Below are positions 33,335 to 41,472 of a stretch of 64,000 bases of DNA, one piece after another. The notes beneath the pieces are model-generated. The model ran no database searches, had not been told where the DNA came from, and saw only the letters and a program-made list of their open reading frames with translations. The translations under genes were made by a program, and so were the position numbers. Position 1 is the stretch's first letter, and each line of letters opens with the position of its first letter. The DNA comes from Microtetraspora sp. NBRC 13810 (GTDB lineage: Bacteria; Actinomycetota; Actinomycetes; Streptosporangiales; Streptosporangiaceae), in NCBI RefSeq assembly GCF_030268685.1, contig NZ_BSRQ01000011.1, positions 217,318 through 281,317 of the forward strand, written 5' to 3'.

Positions 33335-33529
33335 GTGGTCCTCCAGGAGAGTTTCGGACACCTGATGAACCACGCATTCTGGCCCGCCAAAACGGACATG
33401 TCAGGAGAATTCTGAGAATATTGGGGCTCCAGGTAAACCTGAGGACCCCTCCAGACGTGTCACATCTCCTGTGTCACAGCACTTCCGGCACTCTGGGACC
33501 GATCCAGGACCCGGCTCAGATTTCCCGGA

Positions 33530-34096
33530 TCAGACGAGGGCCTCGGCGATCAGGATCACCCCGAAGATCGCGAACGCGATGGCGGCGCCGTACCTGATCA
33601 CTCGCTCGGGCAGATGCTTGCCGAGCATGCGGCCGACCACGATGGCGAGGGCGTCGGCGGCGACCATGCCCACGGTCGAGCCGATCCAGGTGCCGAACCA
33701 GCCGTGCTGGGTGGCCAGGGTGATGGTGGCCAGCATGGTCTTGTCGCCGAGTTCGCTGAGGAAGAAGGCCACGGTGACGGCGATGAGGGCGGACCGGGTG
33801 GTGCGGGACGCCTTCTGCGACTCGGCCTCGGTCAGCTCGTCCCCGCGCAGCGTCCACAGTGCGAACCCGAGGAACGCGATGCCGGCGACGAGCGTGATCG
33901 CCGTGGTCGGCAGCAGGTCGCCGACGACGCCGCCCAGCGCGACGCTGAAGAGGTGCACCACGGCGGTGGCGATGGTGATCCCGGCCAGCACCGGCCCGGG
34001 TTTGAACCTGGTGGCGAAGGTCATCGCCATGAGCTGGCTCTTGTCGCCGAGCTCCGCGACGAAGATCACCGCAAGACTGATCCAGAACGCTTCCAA
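33530..34096 (-). CDS. UPF0016 / TMEM165-GDT1 family manganese (calcium) transporter
   Basis: A 188-residue membrane protein with about six helices and the two signature repeats of the family: AELGDKSQ in helix 1 (about 14-21) and SELGDKTM near 113, whose Glu and Asp side chains form the cation path. Relatives export manganese from bacteria (MneA) or load it into the Golgi and chloroplast. A yybP-ykoY manganese riboswitch lies about 100 bases upstream on the same strand, which fixes the most likely substrate as Mn(2+). The gene is monocistronic. Confidence 0.93.
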   Translation of the reverse strand: MEAFWISLAVIFVAELGDKSQLMAMTFATRFKPGPVLAGITIATAVVHLFSVALGGVVGDLLPTTAITLVAGIAFLGFALWTLRGDELTEAESQKASRTTRSALIAVTVAFFLSELGDKTMLATITLATQHGWFGTWIGSTVGMVAADALAIVVGRMLGKHLPERVIRYGAAIAFAIFGVILIAEALV

Positions 34097-34198
34097 GGGG
34101 TCGCCCTTCCATCATGCGCGACCGGGCGGAAGCGAACACCCGGGAGATCCTGCGGGCACGGCTTCGGCCCGGCAGCGCTCACAACGCATACTGCCAGG

Positions 34199-34289
34199 CC
34201 GAAGGTCTCGTCCGCCCGTTTCAGGCCCGCGCGACCGGGCGCCGTGGCGCCAGCGTGTCGATCACGCGATTGGGACTACTCCCCTTCGG
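34199..34289 (-). promoter_or_regulatory. yybP-ykoY manganese riboswitch
   Basis: On the minus strand the aptamer begins with the P1 strand CCGAAGG (34289-34283) running into the invariant loop GGGGAGTAG (34284-34276) and ends with GGACGAGACC followed by the paired CCTTCGG (34205-34199). Between them are the GATCGACACGC and CCGGTCGCGCG segments that form the second arm. These conserved parts occur in the right order and spacing for the Mn(2+)-sensing class, and the gene downstream is a UPF0016 transporter, one of its known targets. Confidence 0.92.
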
Positions 34290-34363
34290 TGTTCCAGAAG
34301 ACCCTAACATCCCCCCAAGCCCACCCGCCGCACCCCCAGCACGACACGTCGGCGGGCAAAGAC

Positions 34364-36028
34364 TCACCCGTCACCCCGTTCGTAGAGGCGTACGGCGTAG
34401 CCGAGGACGCGGGTGACGCGCACCTGGCGGTAGTCGTCGCGGAGCAGGTCCCGTTTGGCCCGGTCCCGGGAGGAGGACAGGTCGGCGTCGGCGGCGTGGG
34501 AGCGGCTGACCGTCCAGATCCGCGGCGCGTCGCCGATGGACGCGACGATGTCCTCGGGCGGCAGCTCGCGGCCGGCCAGGGTCCCGGAGGCCGGGCCGGA
34601 GAGCTTCAGCGCGGCGTCGCGGGCGTGCCGGAACTCCACCGGGTACGCCTCGGCGACCAGCCGCCGCACCGACGGCAGGAACAGCACGACATCCCCCGGC
34701 CGGGCGCCCTGCCCGACGAGACGGGCCGCCGCCGCCGGGTCGTCCGGGCGGCTGTCGATCCGGCGCACCTGCTCCTGGGCGGGCAGGCCGAGACCGGCGA
34801 CGAGCGCCACCGGCAGCACCCCGGCCACCGCGGGCAGCCGGGGCAGTCGTGCGCCCGCGGCGGCGCCCGCCCCGATCAGCCAGGACAGCCCCAGCATGGA
34901 GTAGAGAACGTACCTGTCCGCGTAGAACGGATGCGCCTGGGAGATCAGGAGCAGCGCCGCGGGCGGCAGCACGGCCAGCGGCAGCGCGAGGAGCGGCAGC
35001 CCGACCGGTCCGGCGCGGTCCGCCCGGTGGAGCACGGCGAGCCCGGCCAGGACCCCGGTGACCGCGAGCAGCACGCCGCCCCCGGCGAACCGCGTGACGA
35101 GCGCGCCCGCCGTCGCCCAGGTCGGCACGTCGAGATGGGAGACCTGGTCCTGCTGCCCGTAGGCGATCCAGCCGACCGGCGCGGCGCACAGCAGCCCGGC
35201 CAGGCAGGCCACGGCCCACCGCCACAGTACGGCGAAGCCCACCCGGCAGGCAGCCAGCGTGACCGCGTGGGCCAGCAGGAAGAACGCGGCGAAGAGGTTG
35301 AGCAGGCAGGCGAGCGCCACGGCGGCGGCGTACCCCGCCCACCAGCGGAGCCGGCGCGGCTGTTCGGCGGCCCGTACCAGCAGGTAGCAGGCGAGCACGA
35401 CGGCGGCGGCGACCAGCGCGAAGGAGCGGGCCTCCTGCGCGTGGTAGACGACCACCGGGGCCAGGGCGTAGGCCGTTCCGGCGAAGAGGCCGGCCGCCGG
35501 GGAGCCCAGGCGGCGGCCGACGACCGCGACGCCCAGCGCGGCCCCGGCGGTGGCCAGCAGCGACGGCACCCGCAACAGCACCTCGGGCGACGGGCCGGCC
35601 CCCGCGACGCCCAGCAGGACGTGCACGAGCAGGTAGTAGACGCCGTGCACGGCGTCGACGGTGCCCAGCGTGTCCCACAACTGCGGCAACGGCCGCCCGG
35701 CGAGGGCGAGCGTGGTGGCCTCGTCCTGCCACAGCGACCCCCGCCCGATCCCCCACACCCCGGCCACCAGCGCAACCCCCACCGGCACCACCACCGCCAG
35801 CCGCGCCGCCCACCCCACCCCGGGCTTCCCCACCCCCGAGGACGGCTCCCCCGACGCGCCGGCTCTGGTACCCGGGAACAACTTCCCTGACGCGCCCGGA
35901 GGCGACTCCTCGCGCTTCCCCTTCCCCGCCCCCGGGGACGGCTTCCCGCCGGCGCGGCCGGGGGACGGTACGTCCTTCTCCCCGCGGAGCGTGGCACCCG
36001 GGGCCGACCGCGCGATGTGTGAGTCCAT
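34364..36028 (-). CDS. GT-C-fold membrane glycosyltransferase (GT39/ArnT-like)
   Basis: A 554-residue polytopic protein. A disordered Pro/Gly/Ser-rich N-terminus (about 1-75) precedes ten or more membrane helices. The first extracytoplasmic loop has SLWQDEATT, the Asp-Glu pair typical of dolichyl/polyprenyl-phosphate-sugar-dependent GT-C enzymes, and YHAQEARSF follows near 190. A soluble tail of about 130 residues closes the protein. It probably moves a sugar from a polyprenyl-phosphate donor to a wall lipid or protein. ATG 36028 sits inside a 14-bp palindrome; an upstream start (about 36046) is possible. Acceptor unknown. Confidence 0.8.
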   Translation of the reverse strand: MDSHIARSAPGATLRGEKDVPSPGRAGGKPSPGAGKGKREESPPGASGKLFPGTRAGASGEPSSGVGKPGVGWAARLAVVVPVGVALVAGVWGIGRGSLWQDEATTLALAGRPLPQLWDTLGTVDAVHGVYYLLVHVLLGVAGAGPSPEVLLRVPSLLATAGAALGVAVVGRRLGSPAAGLFAGTAYALAPVVVYHAQEARSFALVAAAVVLACYLLVRAAEQPRRLRWWAGYAAAVALACLLNLFAAFFLLAHAVTLAACRVGFAVLWRWAVACLAGLLCAAPVGWIAYGQQDQVSHLDVPTWATAGALVTRFAGGGVLLAVTGVLAGLAVLHRADRAGPVGLPLLALPLAVLPPAALLLISQAHPFYADRYVLYSMLGLSWLIGAGAAAGARLPRLPAVAGVLPVALVAGLGLPAQEQVRRIDSRPDDPAAAARLVGQGARPGDVVLFLPSVRRLVAEAYPVEFRHARDAALKLSGPASGTLAGRELPPEDIVASIGDAPRIWTVSRSHAADADLSSSRDRAKRDLLRDDYRQVRVTRVLGYAVRLYERGDG

Positions 36029-36034
36029 GGACTC
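36021..36034. promoter_or_regulatory. 14-bp perfect palindrome over the glycosyltransferase start codon
   Basis: GAGTCCATGGACTC reads the same on both strands and is flanked by GTGT and, 8 bases further, ACAC. It contains the proposed ATG of the glycosyltransferase. It could be an operator or, if the true start is upstream, only coding sequence. Confidence 0.4.
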
Positions 36035-36169
36035 CCACTGACACACAGCCGCCCGATTATGCGCACCCCGTACGGAGTCCCGGAAAATTCACCTTCCCGC
36101 CGCCCGAGACCAGTCCGCGGGCGGTCGGGGGCAGCCCGCAGGCGGTCGTCTCAGAGGGCCAGGCTCACC

Positions 36170-37234
36170 TCAGAGAGCCAGGCCCACCATGATCGGCTCG
36201 TTGACCAGTGTGACGCCGAACTTCTCCGCGACGCCGTCCCGCACCTCGCGGGCCAGCAGCAGAAGGTCGTCCGCGCTGCCCGACATTCCGGGATTCGTCA
36301 GGGCGAGGGTGTGCTTGGTGGAAATGCGCACCGGGCCGCGGGCGTACCCCTTCGGGAAGCCGGCCTGCTCGATCAGCCAGGCGGCCGGGACCTTCACCGT
36401 GCCGTCCGGGTTCTCCCAGCGGGGGAAGCCGGAGGCGCGCAGTTCCAGTTCGGCGGCCTGGTCGGGGCGGAGGACCGGGTTGGTGAAGAAGGATCCGGCG
36501 CTGCGCGTGTCGGGGTCGGCGGCGTCCAGCACCATGCCCTTGGACCTGCGCAGCTCCAGCACGGCCTGGCGGGCGTCGGCCACCGGCACCCGCTCGCCGA
36601 GCGCGACGCCCAGCCTGGCCGCCAGTTCCTTGTAGGCGATCGGGCCGGACAGCGCCGGGCCGGAGCCGGTGCCGCGTTCCAGCGCGTAGGTGACGTCCAG
36701 CACGAGGTAACGGGCGAGGTCGGCCTTGAACGCGCTGTGCCGGTAGGCGAACCCGCACCCGGCGGCGTCGATCTCCCGCGTCTCGCCGGTGACCCGGTCC
36801 AGCACCCGGACCCGGATGATCGTCTGCGCGACCTCCTGGCCGTACGCGCCGACGTTCTGGATCGGGGTGGAGCCGACGAGGCCGGGGATGCCGGACAGGC
36901 ACTCGATGCCCGCCCATCCCTCGGCCACGCTCCGGACCACCAGCGCGTCCCAGTCCTCGCCGCTCTGCGCCGTCACCAGCACGCGGTCCCCGGCGTCCGC
37001 CACCTCGACACCGCGCGAGGCCACCCGCACGACGAGGCCGTCGAAGCCCGCGTCGGACACCACCAGGTTGCTGCCGCCGCCCAGCACGAGCACCGGCTCG
37101 CCGGCCCGGTCGGCCCGGAGCACCTCGGCGGCCAGCTCACCCGCCGTACCCGCCTCGACGAACGCCCCGGCCGGTCCGCCCAGCCCCAACGTGGTGTACG
37201 GCGCCAGCCGCACACCCGACAAACGCTCGGTCAT
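36170..37234 (-). CDS. murB: UDP-N-acetylenolpyruvoylglucosamine reductase
   Basis: MurB of 354 residues is an FAD enzyme making UDP-N-acetylmuramate for peptidoglycan. The FAD-binding signature LVLGGGSNLVVSD is at about 49-61, followed by GIPGLVGSTPIQNVGAYGQE (about 114-133), the catalytic-site region FAYRHSAFK, the serine in GSFFTNPV and the glutamate near the C-terminus in NEPIMVG. Length and order are those of type I MurB. ATG 37234 follows GAGGAAG. Its position next to the dehydratase/rpmG/tRNA block is common in actinomycetes. Confidence 0.96.
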   Translation of the reverse strand: MTERLSGVRLAPYTTLGLGGPAGAFVEAGTAGELAAEVLRADRAGEPVLVLGGGSNLVVSDAGFDGLVVRVASRGVEVADAGDRVLVTAQSGEDWDALVVRSVAEGWAGIECLSGIPGLVGSTPIQNVGAYGQEVAQTIIRVRVLDRVTGETREIDAAGCGFAYRHSAFKADLARYLVLDVTYALERGTGSGPALSGPIAYKELAARLGVALGERVPVADARQAVLELRRSKGMVLDAADPDTRSAGSFFTNPVLRPDQAAELELRASGFPRWENPDGTVKVPAAWLIEQAGFPKGYARGPVRISTKHTLALTNPGMSGSADDLLLLAREVRDGVAEKFGVTLVNEPIMVGLAL

Positions 37235-37269
37235 GAATCTTCCTCACACGCCGGTAGGGTCAGGCCAGC

Positions 37270-38349
37270 CTACGGCGTGCGGGAGGGTCCGCTCGTGCGC
37301 AGGAGGTTCAGCACGCGGTCATGAGTACGCCGGGACTCCCGGTCCTCGTACGCCTGGTCGACGTCGTCGCGGCCCCGTTCCTGGTGGACCGGCAGCCTCG
37401 CCTCCGGCACCACCAGCTCCCCCGGCAGGGTGAGGGAGAACTCCAGGTCGGCGTGCCGGTGGAAGAAGGCGCGGTCGGGGAAGCCGCCCGCCTCCAGCGC
37501 CGCGGAACGCCTCACCGCGAACAGGTTGCCGCGCAGCGCGCGCACCCGGCCGGGTCCGGCGTCGTGCCACTCCCCCTCCGCGCCGGGCTCCGCGCCGCGC
37601 CAGCCGGCCGCGGTCGCCCCGGCCCGCACCGCCTCGACCAGCGGCGTGACGGCGTCGCCGTCCAGGACGGTGCTGGTCTCCAGCACCACATGCACGTCCG
37701 CCGTGTCGATCCGCAACAGCTTCGTACGGCTCGCGCCCCAGCCCGCCGAGCCGTCCCGCCAGTGCGGGCGCTCGGCGACGTGCAGGTCCCGGATCCGGCC
37801 CGGGTGCGCGGCGGCCAGCTCGTGCAGCACGGTGCCCGCGCCCTCGACGTCGCCGAGGTCCAGCGCGAGGATCCCGGCGTCGGTGTGCGCGATCAGCGCG
37901 TCCACGCACTTGCGCAGCTCGGCCGGTCCGCCGTCCACGACCAGCCCGACCGTCACGTCGGGCGTGGGCCTCTTCGCATACTCCTGGGTGCCGCCGGCCA
38001 CGCCGACCGCCTCGTTGACGCGGGAGACGGCCAGGCTCGCGTCCCACAGCACCTGGGAGGCGACCATCGCCTCGGTGCCCGGGGACTCGCCGGTCTCCTC
38101 TTCCTCCTCCGCCGCCGGGGGCGGGTCCACGGCCGCGGAGACCGGGAGCGCGGCCACGGTGGGCCACACCTCGAACGGCGGTTTCGGCGTCAGCTCGAAC
38201 CCGCCGGCGGTGTCGTGGACCAGCCAGCCCGCTTCCTCGATCTCCGCCCGCAACACGTCCGCCGCCGCGAAATCGCGCTCCGCTCGTGCCTTGGCCCGCT
38301 GCTCGGCGAGCCCGGTGACATGCCTCGGTGGCTCAGTCGCTTCGCTCAC
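37270..38349 (-). CDS. Glycosyltransferase-2-like protein with a CysS-like N-terminal helix
   Basis: A 359-residue soluble protein. The first 50 residues (LAEQRAKARAERDFAAADVLRAEI...GWLVHDT) closely resemble the C-terminal end of cysteinyl-tRNA synthetase, a spacer rich in Glu follows, and from about 125 there is a GT-A-type domain with a VTVGLVVDGG start, a DLGDVEGAG acidic segment and RGNLFAVRRSAALEAGGF near 290, the acceptor-site pattern of family 2 enzymes. The DXD motif is not clear, so activity is uncertain. GTG 38349 has no strong ribosome binding site. It lies just beyond the murB start, on the same strand. Confidence 0.7.
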   Translation of the reverse strand: MSEATEPPRHVTGLAEQRAKARAERDFAAADVLRAEIEEAGWLVHDTAGGFELTPKPPFEVWPTVAALPVSAAVDPPPAAEEEEETGESPGTEAMVASQVLWDASLAVSRVNEAVGVAGGTQEYAKRPTPDVTVGLVVDGGPAELRKCVDALIAHTDAGILALDLGDVEGAGTVLHELAAAHPGRIRDLHVAERPHWRDGSAGWGASRTKLLRIDTADVHVVLETSTVLDGDAVTPLVEAVRAGATAAGWRGAEPGAEGEWHDAGPGRVRALRGNLFAVRRSAALEAGGFPDRAFFHRHADLEFSLTLPGELVVPEARLPVHQERGRDDVDQAYEDRESRRTHDRVLNLLRTSGPSRTP

Positions 38350-38395
38350 CCTGGTCACGCTACCCACGCGAACCGGCGTTAAAAGGACCGTCAGG

Positions 38396-38824
38396 CTAGG
38401 CGAGCTGGACCACGGCCCGCGCCCTGGACAGCACCCGGGAGTCACCCGACCGCGCGGTCAGGGCGACCACCACCCGCTTGTCCTCAAGCTTCTGCTCGAT
38501 CACACCGCTCACGGTGACGGTCGCGCCCTGGTCGTCGTCCGGGACGACCACCATGGAGGAGAACTTCACGCCGTAGTCCACCACGGCGCCGGGGTCGCCC
38601 GCCCAGTCGGTGACGAACCGGCCGCCCTGCGCCATGGTGAACATGCCGTGCGCGATCACGTCCGGCAGGCCGACCGTCTTGGCGAAGCGCTCGTTCCAGT
38701 GGATCGGGTTGAAGTCGCCGGACGCCCCCGCGTACATGACGAGGCTGACCCGGCGCACCGGGTAGTCGGCGGCGGGGATCTCCAGGCCGACCTCGACGTC
38801 GTCGTACCTGACCGTCGCGCTCAC
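38396..38824 (-). CDS. MaoC-like dehydratase, HadB-type subunit
   Basis: A 142-residue hot-dog-fold protein with the hydratase 2 motif: YAGASGDFNPIHWNERFA (about 30-47) containing the catalytic Asp and His, and LPDVIAHGMFTMA. It matches HadB-type (3R)-hydroxyacyl-ACP dehydratase subunits. GTG 38824 overlaps the stop of the preceding HadA-like gene (GTGA), as expected for a heterodimer. The order rpmG, HadA-like, HadB-like is that of mycobacteria, where the pair acts in fatty-acid elongation for mycolates; here the substrate is likely a different long acyl chain. Confidence 0.88.
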   Translation of the reverse strand: MSATVRYDDVEVGLEIPAADYPVRRVSLVMYAGASGDFNPIHWNERFAKTVGLPDVIAHGMFTMAQGGRFVTDWAGDPGAVVDYGVKFSSMVVVPDDDQGATVTVSGVIEQKLEDKRVVVALTARSGDSRVLSRARAVVQLA

Positions 38825-39270
38825 GCCGCGCCTCCCCGCTCCACGATGGTGTTGTAGGTCGTGCACACGTGCTCGCCGTCCAGCGTCGTGACGTCGCTCT
38901 TGACGGTCAGCACCTCGTTGCGGCCGATGCTGCGGATGTCCGTGATCGTCGAGGTGCAGAGCAGCTCGTCACCGGCCCGCACGGGCCTGGCGTACTCGAA
39001 CCGCTGCTCGCCGTGCACCACCATCGCGAAGTTGAGCCCCAGCTCGGGATCCGCCAGCGCCTCGCCCGCACCGGCGAGGGTGAACACGATGGGGAAGGTC
39101 GGCGGCGCGATGACGTCGGGATGGCCGGCCGCGTGGGCCGCCTCGCGGTCGCGGTAGATCGGGTTGTTGTCACCGATCGCCGCCGCGAACTCTCTGATCT
39201 TCACGCGGCTGACTTCGTAGGAGCTGGACGTCTGGTACGTCCGGCCGACGAAATCGCGGTTCAGGGCCAT
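38821..39270 (-). CDS. FAS1-like dehydratase-domain protein, HadA-type subunit
   Basis: A 149-residue hot-dog-fold protein with the N-terminal MaoC-like pattern (FAAAIGDNNPIYRDREAAHAAG) and APPTFPIVF. The catalytic His is replaced by Tyr in NPIYRD, as in HadA-type partners that stabilise the active subunit. It forms an operon with the HadB-like gene through a 4-base overlap. ATG 39270 has AAGGAG about 12 bases upstream. Confidence 0.88.
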   Translation of the reverse strand: MALNRDFVGRTYQTSSSYEVSRVKIREFAAAIGDNNPIYRDREAAHAAGHPDVIAPPTFPIVFTLAGAGEALADPELGLNFAMVVHGEQRFEYARPVRAGDELLCTSTITDIRSIGRNEVLTVKSDVTTLDGEHVCTTYNTIVERGGAA

Positions 39271-39619
39271 CGTCTCGGGGCTCCTTCGGGGATACGAGAG
39301 CTGCTGAGGCCGACGGCGACAGAGCGCAGGCGTCGACCCGCCCCTCACCAGGGATCTGCCCCGACCGGCCGCCCACAACCTATGGGCCCGCGTCGGCCCG
39401 GCCGCCGGAGTTTTGACTCTGCCGAGACGGCCTTGACACAGAAGTGATCTCCGGCCGGATGGCCGGGACGTCACAGCCAGCCGGACAGCCCGGCCGGACA
39501 CACCTCGGCCGGACACGGTGAAATAACGCTCGGCAGCTCGGAATCCCGGAGCGCCGACACCGGTCGCGCCCGCCTTGCCCCCCACATACGGCTTCGGCGG
39601 GCGACCGGAGGAGAAGCGC
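39271..39619. other. Gene-free stretch between the HadA-like gene and rpmG
   Basis: No gene is visible. It holds repeated GGCCGGAC(A) motifs around 39450-39520 and should contain the promoter of the dehydratase pair. No riboswitch pattern was found. Confidence 0.55.
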
Positions 39620-39784
39620 TTAGCGGGTCTCGCGGTGAGGCTGGTGCGTCTTGCAGTTGGGGCAGTACTTCTTCAGCTCAAGCCGGTCCGGGTCGTTGCG
39701 CCGGTTCTTCCGCGTGATGTAGTTGCGGTGCTTGCACTCCTGGCAGGCCAGCGTGATCTTCGGCCTTACGTCGGTGGCAGCCAC
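39620..39784 (-). CDS. rpmG: 50S ribosomal protein L33
   Basis: L33 of 54 residues, from GTG 39784 ([20 protein letters not shown]) to TAA 39620. It is the zinc-binding form: Cys-x-x-Cys pairs CQEC and CPNC are both present, so this copy is not the zinc-free paralogue induced under zinc starvation. The GTG start has AAAGG about 10 bases before it. The gene lies between tRNA-Met and the HadA-like gene, as in other actinobacteria. Confidence 0.96.
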   Translation of the reverse strand: MAATDVRPKITLACQECKHRNYITRKNRRNDPDRLELKKYCPNCKTHQPHRETR

Positions 39785-39860
39785 GTGGGAGTGCCTTTCT
39801 ACGTTCGGGACTGATGGACAACCCAGGCCAGGCCACCCTCGTGGGGGCCCGGCAGGGTAG

Positions 39861-39934
39861 TAGCGGAGGCCGGACTTGAACCGGCGACACAGCGATTATG
39901 AGCCGCTTGCTCTGCCTGACTGAGCTACTCCGCC
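39861..39934 (-). tRNA. tRNA-Met (CAT), elongator type
   Basis: A 74-nt cloverleaf. The acceptor GGCGGAG (39934-39928) pairs with CTCCGCT (39868-39862) with a G-U first pair and discriminator A at 39861. The anticodon loop reads CTCATAA, giving CAT. The T-arm is GCCGG-TTCAAGT-CCGGC. CCA is not encoded. The G-T first pair is unlike the unpaired first position of an initiator tRNA. Confidence 0.97.
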
Positions 39935-40038
39935 TGGTAGATGCGTCGAAATCGACCAGCTACGCAAGGATACCCGACCCATGCGGGTATTGCGCACCTG
40001 GCCGAATCGCGTGACCGAGTGAGAATCACCCAAGCCAA

Positions 40039-40063
40039 AAGCCCCAACCACTGGTCAGGGCTT
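40039..40063 (-). terminator. Possible terminator after tRNA-Thr
   Basis: On the minus strand AAGCCC (40063-40058) and GGGCTT (40044-40039) form a short stem followed by TTGG, 12 bases beyond the 3' end of tRNA-Thr. It would partly separate tRNA-Thr from tRNA-Met. Confidence 0.5.
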
Positions 40064-40074
40064 AAGAGCGGTCG

Positions 40075-40147
40075 AGCCCCTTTACGGAATCGAACCGTAG
40101 ACCTTCTCCTTACCATGGAGACGCTCTGCCGACTGAGCTAAAGGGGC
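40075..40147 (-). tRNA. tRNA-Thr (GGT)
   Basis: A 73-nt cloverleaf. The acceptor GCCCCTT (40147-40141) pairs with AAGGGGC (40082-40076), discriminator T at 40075. The anticodon stem TCTCC/GGAGA encloses loop ATGGTAA, giving GGT. The T-arm is TACGG-TTCGATT-CCGTA. CCA is not encoded. Confidence 0.97.
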
Positions 40148-40230
40148 CTGTCTCGCTTCGCTCTGCTTTGCGCTTCGCGCTGCGGACAGGTGTAACCATA
40201 CACGGCCCTCTGGGCTGATGCGAATCGGAA

Positions 40231-40464
40231 TCACGGGGCGGAGGAGGCGCCGATCACGGCCTCTCGCCGGGTGTGGACGGCCTCCCGCCGGGCGAAAGGG
40301 ATCACCTCACACAGATCGGCCAGATCGACGTGCCGGGCCACCTCGGCGACGGACACGCACTCGGCGATCAGCCGGCCGTGCCTGTGCAGCCGGAGGACCT
40401 GATGACCTGCGAGGACGCCAGGAGTGATCTCTATCCCGTCGGGACCCACGAATCGGCTGTTCAC
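40231..40464 (-). CDS. Small hypothetical protein
   Basis: A 77-residue soluble protein (NSRFVGPDGIEITPGVLAG, then LHRHGRLIAECVSVAEVARH) with a compact alpha/beta look and no known motif. GTG 40464 is the only likely start. Its position just upstream of the tRNA pair and after the NlpC/P60 gene gives no hint of a role. Confidence 0.6.
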   Translation of the reverse strand: MNSRFVGPDGIEITPGVLAGHQVLRLHRHGRLIAECVSVAEVARHVDLADLCEVIPFARREAVHTRREAVIGASSAP

Positions 40465-40540
40465 GAGGGGACAGACTAGGACCGCGCCCCGACAGTTTCA
40501 CCAGGCGACACCCGTCCCGTACCGATCGGGCGCACCAGCG

Positions 40541-41131
40541 CTACCAGGCGGTCTTGAGGCGGTAGTACCCGATGAGGTCGCGCAGCACGGTGACGTCGTC
40601 CAGCCGGACCCGGGTCCCGGTGCGCAGGGCGTTGATCATCTTGCCGTCACCGACGTAGATGCCCACGTGGTGGGTGCGCAGCCCGTCGCCGGTGGGTTTG
40701 CCGTAGTAGACGAGGTCGCCGGGCAGCACGTCCGGCGACGCGACCTGACGCAGCCGGAGCAGGTGGTCGTCGGTGGTGCCCATGCCGAGCACGTCCTGCC
40801 CGAAGGCCAGGTCGTAGATCCAGCGCACGAGCCCCGAGCAGTCGAGCCCGACCGTTCTGGCCGCCGGGCAGGGCCGGATCGACCCGCTGTAGCCCAGGCA
40901 GGTCCCGCGCGAGGGGCCGGGCGACGCGGCGTGCCCGCCGCCCCACGAGTACGGGATCCGGCCGCCGTCCCACCCCGGCAGCCCCTGCCCGTCCCGCACC
41001 GCGTACGCCAGCGCCGCCGCCGACGTCAGCCGCCCCTCCCAGTCCGGCACCCTGCCCACCTGCGGCACCGCCGCCACGGCACACACCAGCAGGACCACTC
41101 CCACCAGCACCGCCCGGACGATTCTCCTCAC
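40541..41131 (-). CDS. NlpC/P60-family cell-wall hydrolase
   Basis: A 196-residue exported or membrane-anchored peptidase. A hydrophobic N-terminus (about 5-23, AVLVGVVLLVCAVAAVP) precedes a single NlpC/P60 domain. The catalytic cysteine is in LDCSGLVRWIYD near 99, the histidine in THHVGIYVGDGK near 155, and the third polar residue follows near 167. YSWGGGH near 62 is the family entry motif. It should cut D-glutamyl-diaminopimelate bonds in peptidoglycan. GTG 41131 has AAAGG immediately before it. Confidence 0.9.
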   Translation of the reverse strand: MRRIVRAVLVGVVLLVCAVAAVPQVGRVPDWEGRLTSAAALAYAVRDGQGLPGWDGGRIPYSWGGGHAASPGPSRGTCLGYSGSIRPCPAARTVGLDCSGLVRWIYDLAFGQDVLGMGTTDDHLLRLRQVASPDVLPGDLVYYGKPTGDGLRTHHVGIYVGDGKMINALRTGTRVRLDDVTVLRDLIGYYRLKTAW

Positions 41132-41472
41132 CTTTCGGATTCTGCGTCATGACAGGCGATACCGCTGCTTCCACAGCTTCCTTCCGGGGCCACTGGACAC
41201 CTGATGGATCACTGATGGCGGAAGAGCCGTCGAGCCTCGACGGCGGGGCCACGGGTCCCACCACGCTTTGAGAGGAGGGCCGAACCGCCGCGAGGGTGGG
41301 GGCGCGCCTTCACGTGGGTGGGGCGGGGGTGCGTCTGGACGAAGGTGGGGGCGGGGTGCCGCCGGTGTGGGGGTGGTTTCGCTAGAATCACGGCTACTGC
41401 TACGGGAGAAGAGCTTCGGCGCTCGCGGGAGTGTGGGCCCGCCGACCTCGCTGATCGCGTCCGTGGGGGAAG
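41132..41472. promoter_or_regulatory. Divergent intergenic region with a -10 box for the histidine kinase
   Basis: No gene is visible in these 341 bases. A good -10 hexamer TAGAAT lies at 41383-41388, 85 bases before the kinase GTG. The part from 41270 to 41380 is very G-rich on the plus strand. I searched the minus strand for a ydaO-type (c-di-AMP) riboswitch before the NlpC/P60 gene and did not see one. Confidence 0.5.

Noticed and set aside
39861..40147. tRNA pair as an integration hotspot
   Set aside because: Both tRNAs are intact, have no duplicated 3' ends in the window and no integrase nearby.
41132..41472. A c-di-AMP (ydaO-type) riboswitch before the NlpC/P60 gene, as often seen for wall hydrolases
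   Set aside because: None of the conserved aptamer segments could be found on the minus strand.
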